In this document: one piece after another, positions 5,532-6,437 of the stretch | How positions within the stretch are numbered: position 1 is the stretch's first letter | How the letters are laid out: every line of letters begins with the position of its first letter | Origin: CANLWN01 sp039815505 | GTDB lineage: Bacteria > Bacteroidota > Bacteroidia > Flavobacteriales > Flavobacteriaceae | Reading direction: 5' to 3' | NCBI GenBank assembly: GCA_039815505.1 | Contig: JBCBZE010000201.1 | Span: 1-6,437 of the forward strand | DNA: 6,437 nt | Translations under genes and position numbers: made by a program | Notes under the pieces: generated by a model | Database searches by the model: none | Told to the model about the DNA's origin: nothing | The model's input: only the letters and a program-made list of their open reading frames with translations

Positions 5532-5550
5532 GCAAGCTGAAAAAACGATA

Positions 5551-6363
5551 ATGAAAAAAGCATTGGTCAAAATAGCATCAACTCTTTTTCCAAGAGTAAT
5601 CACATCATTTGCTTACAATCAACTGACAAATCCGCAAGTTCGGAAATTGAGGGAAAACGAGATAACAACTCTCAATAAAGCCGAAAAGGAAACATTCAAA
5701 TTCAAAGATTTTGATATTCAGTTATATTCTTGGAAAGGAGGCGAAAAGAAAGTTTTGCTAATTCACGGATGGGAAGGGCAAGCAGGAAACTTTTCAGATT
5801 TAATAGAAGAGCTTCTTAAAAATAAGTATACCGTTTATTCCTTTGACGGACCTTCTCATGGATTTAGTTCAAAAGGTAGGACCAGTCTCTTTGAATTTAG
5901 CGAATTGGTAGGAACACTTATAAAAGAGTTTCGGGTAAACGACCTAATTAGCCATTCATTTGGTGGAGTAGCAACTACATATGCACTTTTTAACAATAAG
6001 GATTTGGAAATTGACAAGTATATACTCTTAACTACACCTGACAAATTCATAGAACGTATAAACGATGTTTCGGAAATGGTTGGAATAACAGAAAAAGTGA
6101 AAACCAAACTTATCGAAAGATTGGAAAACGAAACAAAACTTGACGTTACAACATTAAATGTAAGTGACTTTGTTAAAAATATCAACGTAAAAAAATCTTT
6201 GATCATTCACGATAAAAATGACAAGGTGATACCTATAGAACGTTCAAGAAACGTCTACAATAATTGGAAAGAATCTGAATTCAAAGAAATCAGCGGAACA
6301 GGACATTTTAGAATATTACGAACGGAAAAAGTCATTGAAAACGTCATAGACTATTTAGAATAA
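5551..6363 (+). CDS. Alpha/beta hydrolase
   Basis: A 270-residue protein from ATG 5551. The frame is open upstream to at least 5317, but those codons come from the repeat at 5426-5520 and its flank, while ATG 5551 begins a natural N-terminus, MKKALVKIASTLFPR. The fold markers are in order: LLIHGWEGQ (HGW 72-74, oxyanion-hole region), YSFDGPSHGFS (strand and turn after it), the nucleophile elbow SHSFGG with Ser136, the acid Asp224 in HDKNDKVIP, and the His252 in GTGHFRIL. The elbow has Ser-His-Ser-Phe-Gly-Gly instead of the textbook GxSxG; small residues at the first position vary in this superfamily. It is a cytoplasmic esterase, lipase or peptidase-like enzyme of unknown substrate. The unit is bounded by GTTACCTGCAAGC (5525-5537) and GCCAGCAGGCAAC (6366-6378), complementary at 10/13. 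Confidence 0.92.
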   Translation: MKKALVKIASTLFPRVITSFAYNQLTNPQVRKLRENEITTLNKAEKETFKFKDFDIQLYSWKGGEKKVLLIHGWEGQAGNFSDLIEELLKNKYTVYSFDGPSHGFSSKGRTSLFEFSELVGTLIKEFRVNDLISHSFGGVATTYALFNNKDLEIDKYILLTTPDKFIERINDVSEMVGITEKVKTKLIERLENETKLDVTTLNVSDFVKNINVKKSLIIHDKNDKVIPIERSRNVYNNWKESEFKEISGTGHFRILRTEKVIENVIDYLE

Positions 6364-6365
6364 AC

Positions 6366-6437
6366 GCCAGCAGGCAACAACAGCTATAATTTATTACGGC
6401 TGAAATTCTTAATCGGAATTTCAAGCCTTTTTGCTAA
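6366..6437 (+). repeat. attC-like boundary element G (left part, cut by window edge)
   Basis: GCCAGCAGGCAAC (6366-6378) starts 2 bp after the hydrolase stop and complements the start of the same unit (5525-5537) at 10/13. A 3-nt spacer and AGCTATAA (6382-6389) follow, as in elements A and B. The right half lies outside the window, so its length and right core cannot be judged. Confidence 0.6.
6398..6432 (+). terminator. Rho-independent-terminator-like hairpin after the alpha/beta hydrolase
   Basis: GGCTGAAATTC (6398-6408) pairs with GAATTTCAAGCC (6416-6427), leaving a single bulged A, an 11-bp stem and a 7-nt loop, followed directly by five T (6428-6432). It begins 34 bp after the stop. Its stem is AU-rich, so strength is uncertain; it may equally be an internal stem of boundary element G. 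Confidence 0.55.

Noticed and set aside
5317..5550. N-terminal extension of the alpha/beta hydrolase by 78 residues
   Set aside because: It begins at TTG, runs through the repeat at 5426-5520 and has no resemblance to the hydrolase fold; ATG 5551 gives a natural start and normal length.
1..6437. CRISPR array, insertion sequence, rRNA or tRNA genes
   Set aside because: No regularly spaced identical repeats, transposase motifs or recognisable RNA gene sequence were seen on either strand.

Overview
The window is about 6.4 kb of AT-rich DNA with every credible gene on the + strand. It suggests a marine or environmental member of the Bacteroidota, probably Flavobacteriia. The reasons are A/T-rich starts without clear Shine-Dalgarno sequences, a Bacteroidota-style lipoprotein signal, a secreted protein whose leader ends in FSQ, and protein families typical of that group. 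This is inference; no rRNA or housekeeping marker is present. No integrase, transposase, tRNA or CRISPR array is visible.

Layout: the C-terminal tail of an unrecognised protein (1-126); an N-terminally truncated HEAT-repeat gene (155-628); a large lipoprotein with a CBM9-like domain and a serine beta-lactamase-type hydrolase domain (821-2857); a secreted protein with YD/MORN-like repeats (3265-4050); an acidic cytoplasmic protein of unknown function (4102-4821); a 57-residue two-helix membrane protein (5093-5266); and an alpha/beta hydrolase (5551-6363). The genes are unrelated in function and look like an assortment rather than a pathway.

Most genes are separated by related, structured, partly GC-richer intergenic elements of about 100-380 bp, and these are the main finding. 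Five gene 3' ends carry the aligned pattern AAC-(3-4 nt)-RGCTATAA or a close variant. Several elements end in GACCG or CTG just before GTT. The start and end of individual gene units are complementary to each other. For the YD-like gene, GTTGGTTTAG at 3236 and CTAAACCAAC at 4077 are exact over 10 bp. The small membrane protein unit matches over 9 contiguous bp, the alpha/beta hydrolase unit over 10 of 13, and the serine hydrolase unit over 5 of 7, using the classical core GCCTAAC. Two elements (2863-3242 and 4836-5048) also show inner L''/L'-like arms of 7/8 bp. This is the geometry of integron attC sites and mobile gene cassettes, seen here in a probable Bacteroidota without a recognisable integrase in view.

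The working model is an integron-like array, or a convergently similar system, in which one-gene units have been collected in one orientation. It includes decayed members: a truncated HEAT gene whose two ends are repeat-encoded, a junction at 4077-4101 where most of an attC-like site is missing, and a reading frame that runs through a repeat into the alpha/beta hydrolase.
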